From Streptomyces sp. MMG1533 (lineage in GTDB: Bacteria; Actinomycetota; Actinomycetes; Streptomycetales; Streptomycetaceae): a stretch of 64,000 nucleotides of DNA. This document shows, in pieces, positions 45,056-53,444 of this stretch; the stretch's first letter is position 1; the number at the start of each line of letters is the position of its first letter. The translations under genes and the position numbers were made by a program. The stretch covers positions 10,131-74,130 of the forward strand of contig NZ_LGDG01000229.1 of NCBI RefSeq assembly GCF_001279775.1, written 5' to 3'. The notes beneath the pieces are model-generated. The model saw only the letters and a program-made list of their open reading frames with translations, made no database searches and had not been told where the DNA came from.

Positions 45056-46356
45056 GCCGCGGCTCCGTTCAGGTGGGGGTAGAGGGGGAAGGCGGCGGCG
45101 AGCTTCTCGACCCGGGCGCGCAGTTCGTCGTCGGAGTGCCCGCTCTTCAGGGCCTCGGCGATGATGTCGGCGACCTCCCGGAACTCCTCCGCGCCGAAGC
45201 CGCGGGTGGCCAGGGCGGGGGTGCCGATCCGCAGCCCCGAGGAGACCATCGGCGGGCGGGGGTCGAACGGCACCGCGTTGCGGTTGACGGTGATGCCGAC
45301 GCGGTGCAGCCGGTCCTCGGCCTGCTTCCCGTCGAGCACGGAGTTCCGCAGGTCGACGAGGACCAGGTGCACTTCGGTGCCGCCGGTCAGCACCGTGATC
45401 CCGGCCTCGGCCACGTCGTCGGCCAGCAGCCGTCCGGCGAGGATGCGGGCGCCGTCCAGGGTGCGCTGCTGGCGCTCCTTGAACTCCTCGCCCGCCGCCA
45501 CCTTGAAGGCCACCGCCTTCGCCGCGATGACATGCTCCAGCGGGCCGCCCTGCTGGCCCGGGAAGACCGCGGAGTTGATCTTCTTGGCCAGGCCGGCCCG
45601 GCTGAGGATCACACCGCCACGCGGGCCACCGAGGGTCTTGTGCGTCGTGGTCGTCACGACGTCGGCGTACGGCACCGGGTTCGGGTGGAGGCCCGCGGCC
45701 ACCAGCCCGGCGAAGTGCGCCATGTCCACCATCAGGTAGGCGCCCACCTCGTCGGCGATCCGTCGGAACGCGGCGAAGTCCAGCCGGCGGGGGTAGGCCG
45801 ACCACCCGGCGACGATCATCCTGGGCCGGTGCGCGAGAGCGAGCTGTTCGACCTCGTCCATGTCGATCCGCAGGTCGGACTCGCGCACGTGGTACGGCAC
45901 GACGTTGTACAGCTTGCCGGAGTAGTTGATGCGCATGCCGTGGGTCAGGTGCCCGCCGTGCGCCAGGTCGAGGCCGAGGATCGTGTCGCCGGGGTCGAGC
46001 AGAGCGAACATCGCGGCCGCGTTGGCCTGGGCACCCGAGTGCGGCTGCACGTTGGCGGCCTCGGCGCCGAACAGTTCCCTGACCCGGTCGATGGCGAGCT
46101 GCTCGATGACGTCGACGTGCTCGCAGCCGCCGTAGTAGCGGCGGCCGGGATAGCCCTCGGCGTACTTGTTGGTCAGGACCGAGCCCTGGGCCTCCATGAC
46201 CGCGGCCGGGGCGAAGTTCTCGGAGGCGATCATCTCGAGGGTCGACTGCTGACGGTGCAGTTCGGCGTCGACGGCGGCGGCGACATCGGGGTCGAGTTCG
46301 CCGAGCGGGCGGGAGAGGGGGGAGGCGACCGGGGTGAGCGACGGGTTCGTTGCCAT
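45052..46356 (-). CDS. glyA: serine hydroxymethyltransferase
   Basis: 434 residues. Markers: [55 protein letters not shown], and the PLP lysine in [19 protein letters not shown]. It interconverts glycine plus methylene-THF and serine, consuming both products of sarcosine oxidase, so the operon turns sarcosine into serine. ATG 46356. It leads the glyA-soxB-soxD-soxA-soxG operon and faces the GntR regulator; a perfect dyad at 46391-46402 lies in the gap. This is probably a second, catabolic SHMT besides a housekeeping copy elsewhere. Confidence 0.96.
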   Translation of the reverse strand: MATNPSLTPVASPLSRPLGELDPDVAAAVDAELHRQQSTLEMIASENFAPAAVMEAQGSVLTNKYAEGYPGRRYYGGCEHVDVIEQLAIDRVRELFGAEAANVQPHSGAQANAAAMFALLDPGDTILGLDLAHGGHLTHGMRINYSGKLYNVVPYHVRESDLRIDMDEVEQLALAHRPRMIVAGWSAYPRRLDFAAFRRIADEVGAYLMVDMAHFAGLVAAGLHPNPVPYADVVTTTTHKTLGGPRGGVILSRAGLAKKINSAVFPGQQGGPLEHVIAAKAVAFKVAAGEEFKERQQRTLDGARILAGRLLADDVAEAGITVLTGGTEVHLVLVDLRNSVLDGKQAEDRLHRVGITVNRNAVPFDPRPPMVSSGLRIGTPALATRGFGAEEFREVADIIAEALKSGHSDDELRARVEKLAAAFPLYPHLNGAAA

Positions 46357-46390
46357 CTGTGCACCATCCTGAGAGCCAACTAATGAGCAA

Positions 46391-46402
46391 CTGATATATC
46401 AG
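46391..46402. promoter_or_regulatory. GntR/FadR-type operator between glyA and the regulator
   Basis: CTGATATATCAG at 46391-46402 is a perfect 12-base palindrome in the 95-base divergent gap, 34 bases before glyA and 49 before the GntR start. The TGATATATCA core resembles sites of FCD-class GntR repressors. It is the likely site for autoregulation and control of the sox operon. Confidence 0.75.
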
Positions 46403-46451
46403 ACTCTGCGATACGGTATGGGAGTCTTCCGGACAGGTCAAGGGGGACTAC

Positions 46452-47138
46452 GTGCAGCAGGCAGGGGGCTTCATGCAGCAGATGGCGACCGAGCCCAGGG
46501 GCGAGGAGCTGTCCCTCGCCGAGCGCGCCTACCGCGCCATCCGCGACCAGCTCGTGATGCTCGACATCCGGCCGGGCGCACCGATCAACGAGGACCAGCT
46601 GGCCCAGTCCCTCGGCGTCGGGCGGACCCCGGTGCGCGAGGCGCTCAAGCGGCTCCAGTACGAGCGCCTGATCACGACCTACCCCCGGCGCGGCACCTTC
46701 GCCACCGAGGTCAACATCACCGACCTGGCCCACATCTCCGAGGTGCGCCAGGAGCTGGAGCCCCTGGCCGCCGCCCAGGCCGCGCGGCGCGGCACGGCCA
46801 TCGACCGTGCGACCCTGACGGACCTGCTGCGGGACCTGGAGAGCGTGGACTCGCCTCGGCGTGACGCCGCCGAGCTCATGCGCCTGGACCTCCGGGTCCA
46901 CCGCGCCACCTACGCCGCCACGCACAACCCGTATCTGGAGGACACCCTCGTCCGCCACGACAACCTGGCCACCCGTATCTGGTGCCTGTTCATCGACCGC
47001 CTGCCCGGCATGGCCGGCCACGTCCAAGAGCACAAACCGTTGATCGAGGCGATCGTCGCAGGCGACCCCGACACGGCGTCGCGGCTCGCCCGAAGCCACG
47101 TCGAGGGCTTCGAACAGGCCATCCGCGACGCCATCTGA
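46452..47138 (+). CDS. GntR-family regulator, FadR/FCD class
   Basis: 228 residues. N-terminal winged HTH: LAERAYRAIRDQLVMLDIRP, then GAPINEDQLAQSLGVGRTPV and REALKRLQYERLITTYPRRG. The C-terminal FCD helical domain shows the metal/ligand residues pattern in ELMRLDLRVHRATYAATHNP and later HVQEHKPLIEAIVAGDPDTA. GTG 46452. It diverges from glyA-sox with one palindromic operator between them, so it probably represses sarcosine use until sarcosine or a related ligand is present. Confidence 0.9.
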   Translation: MQQAGGFMQQMATEPRGEELSLAERAYRAIRDQLVMLDIRPGAPINEDQLAQSLGVGRTPVREALKRLQYERLITTYPRRGTFATEVNITDLAHISEVRQELEPLAAAQAARRGTAIDRATLTDLLRDLESVDSPRRDAAELMRLDLRVHRATYAATHNPYLEDTLVRHDNLATRIWCLFIDRLPGMAGHVQEHKPLIEAIVAGDPDTASRLARSHVEGFEQAIRDAI

Positions 47139-47208
47139 CCCGAGGCTCCCGGGTGTTCCACACACCGTTCATGGCGCCGGCTCGCCTCGGGACAGACCGG
47201 CGCTGCTG

Positions 47209-47397
47209 TCACAGGATGCTGTCGTGAAGGTTGCGCGTGGATTCGTGGACGGGCGCGTCGATGACCTGGGACGGCGGGCCCTTCTCGACAAGCCGGCCCT
47301 CGGACATGAAGACCACTTCGTCGGCGACGCCGCGGGCGAAGCCGATCTCATGGGTGACCACGATCATCGTCATCCCGCTGGTCGCCAGCCGTTTCAT
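47209..47397 (-). pseudogene. remnant of a polar amino acid ABC transporter ATPase (GlnQ-like), C-terminus only
   Basis: The 62-residue frame reads LATSGMTMIVVTHEIGFARG, VADEVVFMSEGRLVEKGPPS and QVIDAPVHESTRNL. This is the H-loop (VTHE) and tail of GlnQ/ArtP-type ATPases, which should be about 250 residues long; Walker A, signature and Walker B are missing. Similarity breaks off at about 47400, exactly where an unrelated fragment begins on the other strand. Confidence 0.8.
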
Positions 47398-47405
47398 GAC
47401 AGCCG

Positions 47406-47558
47406 CGCAACAGGATCGTCAGCACGTCCCACGAGCCGGCCTGCGGTGAGGACGGCCTGCTCGAGGATCACCACCGCACCTACCACGTCGAGAAGGCCCG
47501 CGGCGGCGTCGGACTGCCCATGATCGACGGCAGCGCTCTCGTCAGCCGGGACACCGCA
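47406..47558 (+). pseudogene. N-terminal fragment of an Old Yellow Enzyme-type NADH:flavin oxidoreductase (demethylase-like)
   Basis: In the frame of CGC 47406 the text is RNRIVSTSHEPACGEDGLLE, DHHRTYHVEKARGGVGLPMI, then DGSALVSRD. It matches the first barrel strands of OYE-family enzymes (NRIV...HEP...G.P.D.YR.YHVEKARGGVGL), especially the branch annotated as dimethylglycine or trimethylamine demethylases. There is no start codon and it ends after about 50 residues. Being next to the sox operon, it may be what is left of a dimethylglycine demethylase feeding sarcosine oxidase. Confidence 0.7.
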
Positions 47559-47568
47559 CCCGAGCGGC

Positions 47569-47745
47569 GAGTTGACCGAGACCATCGACCCTGAGCTGGT
47601 CGACGCGATTCTGGAGGACACCGGCGCTCGACAGCAGCGGCTGCGGCTGCTCCCGGCGCGCGTCGTGGTGCACTTCGTGCTGGCCCTCGCCTTCTTCGAG
47701 CGACCCGCGCCGTGTGCGCCGTGGATGCTCGGGTCGCTGGGGTGA
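47569..47745 (+). mobile_element. fragment of an IS4-family transposase (N-terminal domain)
   Basis: The frame reads LTETIDPELVDAILEDTGAR, then QQRLRLLPARVVVHFVLALA and FFERPAP, then stops at TGA 47743-47745. It matches the IS4 transposase N-terminal domain (P.ELVDA.L..T...Q.R.R.LP.RVVVY..LA..LF). The DDE domain is absent and no terminal repeats were found. It is a dead remnant that may explain the jumble of fragments at 47209-47745. Confidence 0.75.
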
Positions 47746-47758
47746 GGTGGTGGCGCGG

Positions 47759-48427
47759 CTACCGTGGGTGCACGGCGTAGGTCAGGTGCGTCACCCGTGA
47801 CGACGGCTCCGAACGGATCGGCTCCAGCGCGATCCTGGACGCGTCCACGCCGTCGAACAGGCGGGTGCCGGCGCCGAAAAGCACCGGTGACAGTGTGATC
47901 GAGAACTCGTCGACCAGGCCGGCGTTCAGGTGCTCCAGGATCGTCGCGCCGCCGCCGGCGATGCGGACGTCGCGGTCACCGGCGGCCTCGCGGGCCTGGT
48001 CGAGGGCGTGCTCGATGCCGTCGTTGACGAAGTGGAACGTGGTGCCGCCGGGCCGCTCCCACGGGTCACGCTTGGTGTGTGTCACGACGAAGACGGGGGT
48101 GTGGAAGGGCGCCTCCTCCGGCCATGACCGCTCGCCGAGGTCGAACATGCGCTTGCCCATGACGCTCGCGCCGGTGCGCTCGAACGTCTCCCGCGCGACG
48201 TCGTTGTCGCGGCCCTCCTCGCCGCCCTCGCCCAGCTTCAGGTTCTCCCGGAAGAACCGCAGCGGGAAGATCCACTGCTGCAGTTCCATCCACTGCGCCA
48301 TCCAGTGCTGAACGTCCGGGTCGTCCTGCTTGTCGGGCGCGAAGAGCTCGTCTTCAACGGGCACGGACTCGGGCGCGATGAAGCCGTCCAGCGACATCGA
48401 CACGCTGAAGAACACCTTCCCGGCCAT
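47759..48427 (-). CDS. dihydrofolate reductase family protein (RibD C-terminal-like)
   Basis: 222 residues. VFFSVSMSLDGFIAPESVPV opens the fold, TGASVMGKRMFDLGERSW carries the nucleotide-binding GR/GKR motif, and VRIAGGGATILEHLNAGLVD, then EFSITLSPVLFGAGTRLF is typical of the RibD_C/DHFR-like proteins of actinobacteria. It probably reduces an unknown substrate with NADPH; it is not a folate enzyme by default. ATG 48427 overlaps the upstream stop by one base (TGATG). It is the third gene of the ArsR operon. Confidence 0.85.
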   Translation of the reverse strand: MAGKVFFSVSMSLDGFIAPESVPVEDELFAPDKQDDPDVQHWMAQWMELQQWIFPLRFFRENLKLGEGGEEGRDNDVARETFERTGASVMGKRMFDLGERSWPEEAPFHTPVFVVTHTKRDPWERPGGTTFHFVNDGIEHALDQAREAAGDRDVRIAGGGATILEHLNAGLVDEFSITLSPVLFGAGTRLFDGVDASRIALEPIRSEPSSRVTHLTYAVHPR

Positions 48428-48933
48428 CAGCCCTCCGCCCCCTTCCGCGCGAGGTCGGTGACGTAGGCCGCCAGGCTGCTCAGGGTCTGTCGGCCGCCCT
48501 CGATCGCGTGGTACTTCTCGACCGCCTCGTCGCGCAGTTCCTTGGTGGGGAACACCGTGCGCATCACGATCCGGGTCGCCGCGCCGTCCGGCGCGAAGGT
48601 CAGGACCGACTCGAAGGCGTTCGGGTCGTCGCGGGACTCACCGTGCAGCAGCGCGATCCGCTCCGGCGGGGCGATCCGCAGCCAGCGGATCCACTCGGAG
48701 TAGTCGGTCCCGTCCGGCCCGTGCAGCACGAAGACCCACTCCCCGCCCTCGCGGAACTCGAAGGACCGCGTGGTGGTGGTGAACCCCTCCGGACCCCACC
48801 ACCGCGACAGGTGCCGGACCTCGGTGAACGCCTCGAACACCAGCTCCCGCGGGGCGTCGATGACCCGGGAGATCACGATCTCCCGGTCGGCCGTCGCCGA
48901 CTCCGCCCGCGTTTCTTGCCTTGCCCCAGTCAT
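48427..48933 (-). CDS. SRPBCC/AHSA1-domain protein
   Basis: 168 residues with the START-like helix-grip fold: REIVISRVIDAPRELVFEAF, LSRWWGPEGFTTTTRSFEFR, GGEWVFVLHGPDGTDYSEWI, and the C-terminal long helix. In Streptomyces such proteins are often encoded after an ArsR regulator. Function is unknown; binding of a hydrophobic ligand is the general property. ATG 48933 lies 3 bases after the ArsR stop, so it is co-transcribed. Confidence 0.88.
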   Translation of the reverse strand: MTGARQETRAESATADREIVISRVIDAPRELVFEAFTEVRHLSRWWGPEGFTTTTRSFEFREGGEWVFVLHGPDGTDYSEWIRWLRIAPPERIALLHGESRDDPNAFESVLTFAPDGAATRIVMRTVFPTKELRDEAVEKYHAIEGGRQTLSSLAAYVTDLARKGAEG

Positions 48934-48936
48934 CGG

Positions 48937-49278
48937 TCATTCCTCCTGCCGTGTCTGCTTGAGGTCCTGCACGTAGGTGTCCAGCCGGTCGAAACTCTCG
49001 TTCCAGAACCGCTCGAATCCGCCGACCCACTCGTGGACCGGCCGCAGCCCTCGGGCGTCCAGGCCGTAGAGGCGCTGCTTGCCCGCCTCGCGGACCCGCA
49101 CCAGCCCCACCTCCCGGAGCACCCGCAGGTGCTTGGACGCCCGCGGCTGGCTCATCCCCAGCTCCTGGGCCAGGTCGGTCACCGGCCGCTCACCCGCCCG
49201 CAGCAGCGCCAGGATGTCCCGGCGCTGCGGCTCGGCGATCGCGTTGAACGCGTCCGACGTCGTCGCTGCTCGTGCCAT
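48937..49278 (-). CDS. ArsR-family winged-helix repressor
   Basis: 113 residues. The HTH is FNAIAEPQRRDILALLRAGE, RPVTDLAQELGMSQPRASKH, then LRVLREVGLVRVREAGKQRL. No metal-binding Cys pair is seen, so it senses something other than metals. In-frame ATGs lie at 49290, 49287 and 49278. I choose 49278, because the promoter (-10 at 49291-49286) predicts transcription starting at this codon, giving a leaderless mRNA. It probably represses its own operon through the dyad at 49291-49306. Confidence 0.87.
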   Translation of the reverse strand: MARAATTSDAFNAIAEPQRRDILALLRAGERPVTDLAQELGMSQPRASKHLRVLREVGLVRVREAGKQRLYGLDARGLRPVHEWVGGFERFWNESFDRLDTYVQDLKQTRQEE

Positions 49279-49285
49279 GGCAGCC

Positions 49286-49313
49286 ATCATATTCCCATAT
49301 CGGAATACATCAA
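49286..49313 (-). promoter_or_regulatory. ArsR operon promoter with embedded operator
   Basis: Minus strand: -35 TTGATG (49313-49308), 16 bases, -10 TATGAT (49291-49286). The ATG at 49278 lies 7 bases past the -10. The dyad ATTCC(N6)GGAAT covers 49291-49306, filling the spacer, so a bound repressor would block RNA polymerase. This is a textbook strong promoter in a GC-rich genome. Confidence 0.75.
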
Positions 49314-49564
49314 GCCGGCTGGGAATCGGGCGAGTCCTGTCGGATGACGATTGCCGGTCAAAGCAACGGCCTTCCCTCGTCGTCGGCGACGACGACGGTC
49401 GAGTGATCAGTTTGTGGCACGCCCGCACCGGCGGCGATCAGATACAGCCCGAAGGCCGTACGGATCCGCTCCAGATCCAGAGCCCGTCCCGGCCGACCGG
49501 CAACCAGCGCGACGCCCTCTCCCCTGCGGCTCCGGAGCCATCGCGGCGACCGCCGTCGGAAGCT

Positions 49565-49680
49565 GGACGGCTCGGCGCGTACCAAGCCGGTCTGGTAGGC
49601 GATGACGACGAGTTGAGCACGGTCGCGGGCACCGAGCTTGGTCAAGGCACGCTGAATGTGGGTACGCACGGTCAGAACGC
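49565..49680 (-). pseudogene. C-terminal end of a NarL/LuxR-type response regulator
   Basis: The minus frame gives LTVRTHIQRALTKLGARDRA, then QLVVIAYQTGLVRAEP, the recognition helix and tail of NarL-type response regulators (VRTHI.R.L.KLGARDRAQLVV.AY..GLV). The expected upstream HTH half and receiver domain are not in frame: a stop and unrelated text precede it. The frame continues past the normal end to 49358 with no family match. Confidence 0.7.
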
Positions 49681-50345
49681 GCCGAGCACTCGGGTGACGA
49701 AGTCCTCGCAGACACCGCGCGTCTGACTGCCCGTCAGCAGGGACAGGGCGAGGCGGCGGGGCTGCCGTGAGGGCCGCTGCGGCCCTGGCGCCGGGGCCCC
49801 TGCGGCGCTCCGGCCACCCGTCGCATGCCGTCTGACCGGAGACGCTGATCGCGCTGGACGGCGGCGAGCATCCGGTCGACGTCTCTGCCGAGCTGATCGG
49901 CACCCAGCTGTCGGCGTGCCCCGAACCGTGCGTCCTGGCGACGAGCCGGCGGGCGCCAGGCGCTGAACATCGCCGGCAAACGCGTCCTGATCGCGTCATT
50001 GCCATCGGTGCCGGACGAAGCCGTCGAACTGCCGAGGGACCGTTTCGCGCCGCTCACCGGCGGCACACGGACCGCCCGAACACACCGGCGCACGCTTCGA
50101 GCTCCGATCGACTGCAGTTGCGAGTTGCGCTGCTGACTGGCGCAACCGGCACTTGAAGAAAACCAGCCGCCCGGGTCGCAAGCGGTGGGTGCCTCCCTCT
50201 CCGACCGGCGGACAAGCGTCGACGAGGCCCCGGCCACCGCAACGCGGTTCGCACGCGCCGGGCAGGCGGACTCCACGGATTTCGGCGGGATGCGGTCACT
50301 GACGAGCCTGCGGCACCGCGATCCCGCACGGGAAATCCCGCGGAG
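49681..50345. other. decayed non-coding DNA
   Basis: No frame here has a family match or a plausible start. It probably holds eroded parts of the response regulator whose end lies at 49565-49680. A copy of CGTCTGACTGC at 49721-49731 matches the 11-base core of the inverted-repeat element at 50346-50497. Confidence 0.5.
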
Positions 50346-50497
50346 ATGTCTACGCAGTCAGACGCCATCCGTCAAGGCTTCGGGCTCATTCGCCGCCGTT
50401 TCGCCGGCACGCACTGTCCGCAAGCCGAGCGGGGGTTCGCGCGACGTTACGAATATGTTCCGGACCCTTGACGGCCTCCGTCTGACTGCGTAGACAT
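50346..50497. mobile_element. 152-bp element with 32-base terminal inverted repeats (MITE-like)
   Basis: Left end ATGTCTACGCAGTCAGACG (50346-50364), 4 bases, CCGTCAAGG (50369-50377). Right end CCTTGACGG (50466-50474), 4 bases, CGTCTGACTGCGTAGACAT (50479-50497). The two ends are perfect reverse complements except for the 4-base blocks. The 88-base interior encodes nothing. Target duplications were not seen. It could be a small non-autonomous element or a pair of large operators. Confidence 0.6.
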
Positions 50498-50501
50498 GGC
50501 A

Positions 50502-50527
50502 GCGCAGTCAGACGGCGCAGTCAGACG
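50502..50527. repeat. two 13-base direct repeats matching the element's core
   Basis: GCGCAGTCAGACG at 50502-50514 is repeated at 50515-50527, right after the 152-bp element and 46 bases before the LacI-type gene. The core GCAGTCAGACG is the same as in both ends of the element, so the sites may be binding sites instead of transposon debris. Confidence 0.7.
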
Positions 50528-50572
50528 GAAATCGGCTGGCACCGTCTCGGATCACGATCGTCGGGAGACACC

Positions 50573-51706
50573 ATGACGCGAGGGGCAAGACGGGGCGGGA
50601 GTTCCGGCGCACCGCGCAGCGTGGATGTGGCCCTGCTGGCGGGTGTTTCACAGAAGACGGTGTCCCGGGTCTTCAACGACGAGCCGTACGTCTCCGCCGA
50701 AGTGCGCCGGCGCGTTCTCGATGCCGCGGAGGGACTCGGCTACCGGCTGAACAACGCCGCCCGGGCACTGGCCTCCGGACGTACCCGGTCCATCGGTGTC
50801 GTGACGCTGGGAACCGCCCTGTACGGGCCCGCCTCGCTGATCATGGGAGTGGAGCGCGCCGTACGGGACACGGGCTACGCCCTGCGTGTGGTCAACACCA
50901 TGGAGGGCGACCCGGCCGGGATCGGCGGGGCCGTCGACTCGCTCCTCGACCAGGGCGTGGACGGCATCGTCATCTCCGAGCCGATCGACGACGGGCAGGA
51001 CGGAGACCTCGGAGCCCGTCTCGACGTACCCGTTCTCGTTCTGGGCGCGCCACCGTTCCCCGCGCCCAGGGCGCTGGCCGCGGGCGTCGGCGCCGATCTG
51101 ATGGCACACACGGCCACCGAGCACCTGCTGGACTTGGGGCACGCGACGGTCCATCATCTCGCCGGTCCGCAACGGTGGTACTCCGCCCGGGACCGTGCGG
51201 AGGGCTGGCGGTCCGCGCTCACCGAGAACGGCAGATCGGTGCCGCCGGTCATCGAGGGCGACTGGTCGGCGGCCTCCGGTTACGCGGCGGGCCGCGAACT
51301 GGCCACTGTCGAAGACCTGACTGCGGTGTTCGCCGCGAACGACGACATGGCGATCGGCCTCATCCGGGCGCTGACGGAGGCCGGCCGACGCGTGCCGGAG
51401 GACGTCAGCGTCGTCGGCTTTGACGACATCCCCGTCGCGGCCTATGTGGCTCCTCCCCTCACCACGGTGCGTCAGCCTTTCGACGTCGTGGCGCAGGAGG
51501 GGATCAAACGCCTCGTACACACCATCGAGAACCCGCAGGCAGACCCCCTGCCGGCGAGTGAACCACCGGTGGACCTCGTGGTCCGCGCCTCGACCGCGCC
51601 CCCACCGACCCGGACACCCCGAGGTCGCGGTCGGCGCACCGCCTCTCGTCCGAGTGGGGCCCGGCACGGTCCGCCCCTGGACGGAGGTACGTCCGCCCAT
51701 GGCTGA
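50573..51706 (+). CDS. LacI-family transcriptional regulator
   Basis: 377 residues. N-terminal HTH: SVDVALLAGVSQKTVSRVFN, then hinge YRLNNAARALASGRTRSIGV. The periplasmic-binding-like sensor follows: DLMAHTATEHLLDLGHATVH, AVFAANDDMAIGLIRALTEA, then PEDVSVVGFDDIPVAAYVAP. The C-terminal 40 residues are a Pro/Arg/Gly-rich tail. ATG 50573. It precedes the sugar ABC importer and two glycoside hydrolases on the same strand, and should repress them until a sugar binds. No classic CG-centred LacI palindrome was found in the 339-base gap. Confidence 0.92.
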   Translation: MTRGARRGGSSGAPRSVDVALLAGVSQKTVSRVFNDEPYVSAEVRRRVLDAAEGLGYRLNNAARALASGRTRSIGVVTLGTALYGPASLIMGVERAVRDTGYALRVVNTMEGDPAGIGGAVDSLLDQGVDGIVISEPIDDGQDGDLGARLDVPVLVLGAPPFPAPRALAAGVGADLMAHTATEHLLDLGHATVHHLAGPQRWYSARDRAEGWRSALTENGRSVPPVIEGDWSAASGYAAGRELATVEDLTAVFAANDDMAIGLIRALTEAGRRVPEDVSVVGFDDIPVAAYVAPPLTTVRQPFDVVAQEGIKRLVHTIENPQADPLPASEPPVDLVVRASTAPPPTRTPRGRGRRTASRPSGARHGPPLDGGTSAHG

Positions 51707-51994
51707 CCAGGGCAGATCAGCCCAAGCAGGGGGCTGCCTTTCCAGCCCTCGTCCCGCAGTTCACGGAAACCCCGTTACACGGGCGACGAGTCTCCTCCCC
51801 TCACGCGGCGGCCACTGAGTAGGTTCGCCGCAACAGTTCTCCGTTCCATCCCGTCCCTTCCCCCGGCCACAGGCTTCCTTCTCGGCAGCGAACGCCCACC
51901 GGGCGAAGGCCCCCAGGACGTACACCGCGCCATGTCGACCTCAGTGTCCTGGCCGTCACGTCAGAGCCTTCTTTCTCCCTCGTCACCTCTTTCC

Positions 51995-52015
51995 GCACGC
52001 CTTCGTCCGGCGTGC
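51995..52015 (+). terminator. hairpin in the leader of the ABC importer operon
   Basis: GCACGCC (51995-52001), loop TTCGTCC, GGCGTGC (52009-52015): a perfect 7-base stem 30 bases before the binding-protein start. It may end lacI transcripts or protect the importer mRNA 5' end. The rest of the gap 51707-52045 shows no gene. Confidence 0.5.
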
Positions 52016-52045
52016 CCCTCACTCAGTCATCGGTGGGAGTTCACC

Positions 52046-53431
52046 ATGCGCAGGTCCAGCTCCATCCCCAGCCCTTCCCAGATGAGCCGCCGGCTCTTCC
52101 TCACCGCCGCGGGAGCGGTCTCGTTGGGCGCCGCACTGTCCGCCTGCAGCGGCGACAGCGGCAGCTCATCCGCCGCCGCCAAGCCGGTCGGCCAGGCCGA
52201 CATCGACAAGGCCATGAAGACCCCGACCCAGCTGACGTTCTGGACCTGGGTCCCGAACATCGCCAAGGAGATCGCGCTCTTCGAGAAGAAGTACCCGGCC
52301 ATCAAGGTCAAGGTCGTCAACGCCGGTCAGGGCACCCCGCAGTACACCAAGCTGCGCACGGCGCTGAAGGCCGGAAGCGGCGCTCCGGACATGGTGCAGA
52401 TCGAGTACCAGGCCATTCCGACCTTCACCATCACGGACAGCCTGCTGGATCTACGGCCGTACGGCGCGTCCGCCCTCAAGGGACGTTTCGTGGACTGGAC
52501 TTGGGGCCAGGTCAGCGGCAGCGACGGCGAGGTCTGGGCGATCCCGCAGGACACCGGCCCGATGGGCATGCTGTACCGGCAGGACATCTTCGACAAGCAC
52601 GGCATCGACGTGCCCAAGACCTGGGACGAGTTCGCCGAAGCGGCCCGCAAGCTCCACAAGGCCGACCCCGACGTCTACCTCACCAACCTCGCGGCCAACC
52701 AGGTCGCCGCCTGGCACGGACTGCTGTGGCAGGCGGGCGCCAAGCCGTACGTGACATCCGGCAAGAGCGACATCACCATCAGCGTCGACGACGCGGCCTC
52801 GAAGAAGCTCGGCGAGTACTGGGGCGGGCTCGCGAAGGAGGGAGTCATCGGCGTCGAGCCGGACTTCACCGACTCCTGGTACACGGCCCTCAACAAGGGC
52901 AAGTACGCCACCTGGATCACCGCGGCCTGGGGCCCGGTCTTCCTCTCCGGCTCCGCCAAGGCCACCGCCGGCAAGTGGCGGGCGGCCCCGCTGCCGCAGT
53001 GGGACGCCTCCAAGCCGAGCTCCGGCAACTGGGGCGGCTCGACCACCGCGGTCATCCGCTCCACCAAGAACCCCATCGCGGCGGCGATGTTCGCCCAGTT
53101 CCTCAACAGCGACCCGGCGAGCGCGAAGATGTTCGCCACCGAGCAGTTCTTCTTCCCCGCCACCAAAGCCCTGCTCACAGACACGTCGTTCGTCTCGGAC
53201 GCATCCGCCTTCTACGGCGGCCAGAAGGTCAACCAGGTCTTCGCCGACATCGGCGAAACCGTCAACTCCTCCTTCCAGTGGCCGCCGTTCCTCGACCAGG
53301 CCGCGACCGACTGGACCGAGACGGTCGGCACATCACTCGCCGACAAGTCCGACACCGTCGCGGCGCTCGGCACCTGGCAGCAGCGGCTCACCACGTACGC
53401 CGAGAAGCAGGGCTTCACCGTCCGCACCTGA
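52046..53431 (+). CDS. sugar ABC transporter substrate-binding lipoprotein
   Basis: 461 residues. The signal region has a twin-Arg (MSRRLFLTAAGAVSLGAALS) followed by lipobox LSAC, so it is exported, probably by Tat, and lipid-anchored at Cys37 or so. The mature part is a family 1 solute-binding protein: LTFWTWVPNIAKEIALFEKK, GSGAPDMVQIEYQAIPTF, and DTGPMGMLYRQDIFDKHGID are typical. ATG 52046 with GTGGGAG upstream. It binds an oligosaccharide for the two permeases downstream; no ATPase gene is present, so MsiK or a similar shared ATPase would drive uptake. Confidence 0.94.
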   Translation: MRRSSSIPSPSQMSRRLFLTAAGAVSLGAALSACSGDSGSSSAAAKPVGQADIDKAMKTPTQLTFWTWVPNIAKEIALFEKKYPAIKVKVVNAGQGTPQYTKLRTALKAGSGAPDMVQIEYQAIPTFTITDSLLDLRPYGASALKGRFVDWTWGQVSGSDGEVWAIPQDTGPMGMLYRQDIFDKHGIDVPKTWDEFAEAARKLHKADPDVYLTNLAANQVAAWHGLLWQAGAKPYVTSGKSDITISVDDAASKKLGEYWGGLAKEGVIGVEPDFTDSWYTALNKGKYATWITAAWGPVFLSGSAKATAGKWRAAPLPQWDASKPSSGNWGGSTTAVIRSTKNPIAAAMFAQFLNSDPASAKMFATEQFFFPATKALLTDTSFVSDASAFYGGQKVNQVFADIGETVNSSFQWPPFLDQAATDWTETVGTSLADKSDTVAALGTWQQRLTTYAEKQGFTVRT

Positions 53432-53444
53432 CGGTTCGCCGGGT

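Noticed and set aside
50185..50493. 102-codon open frame within the decayed region
   Set aside because: No ribosome site, crosses the inverted-repeat element, and composition is not protein-like.
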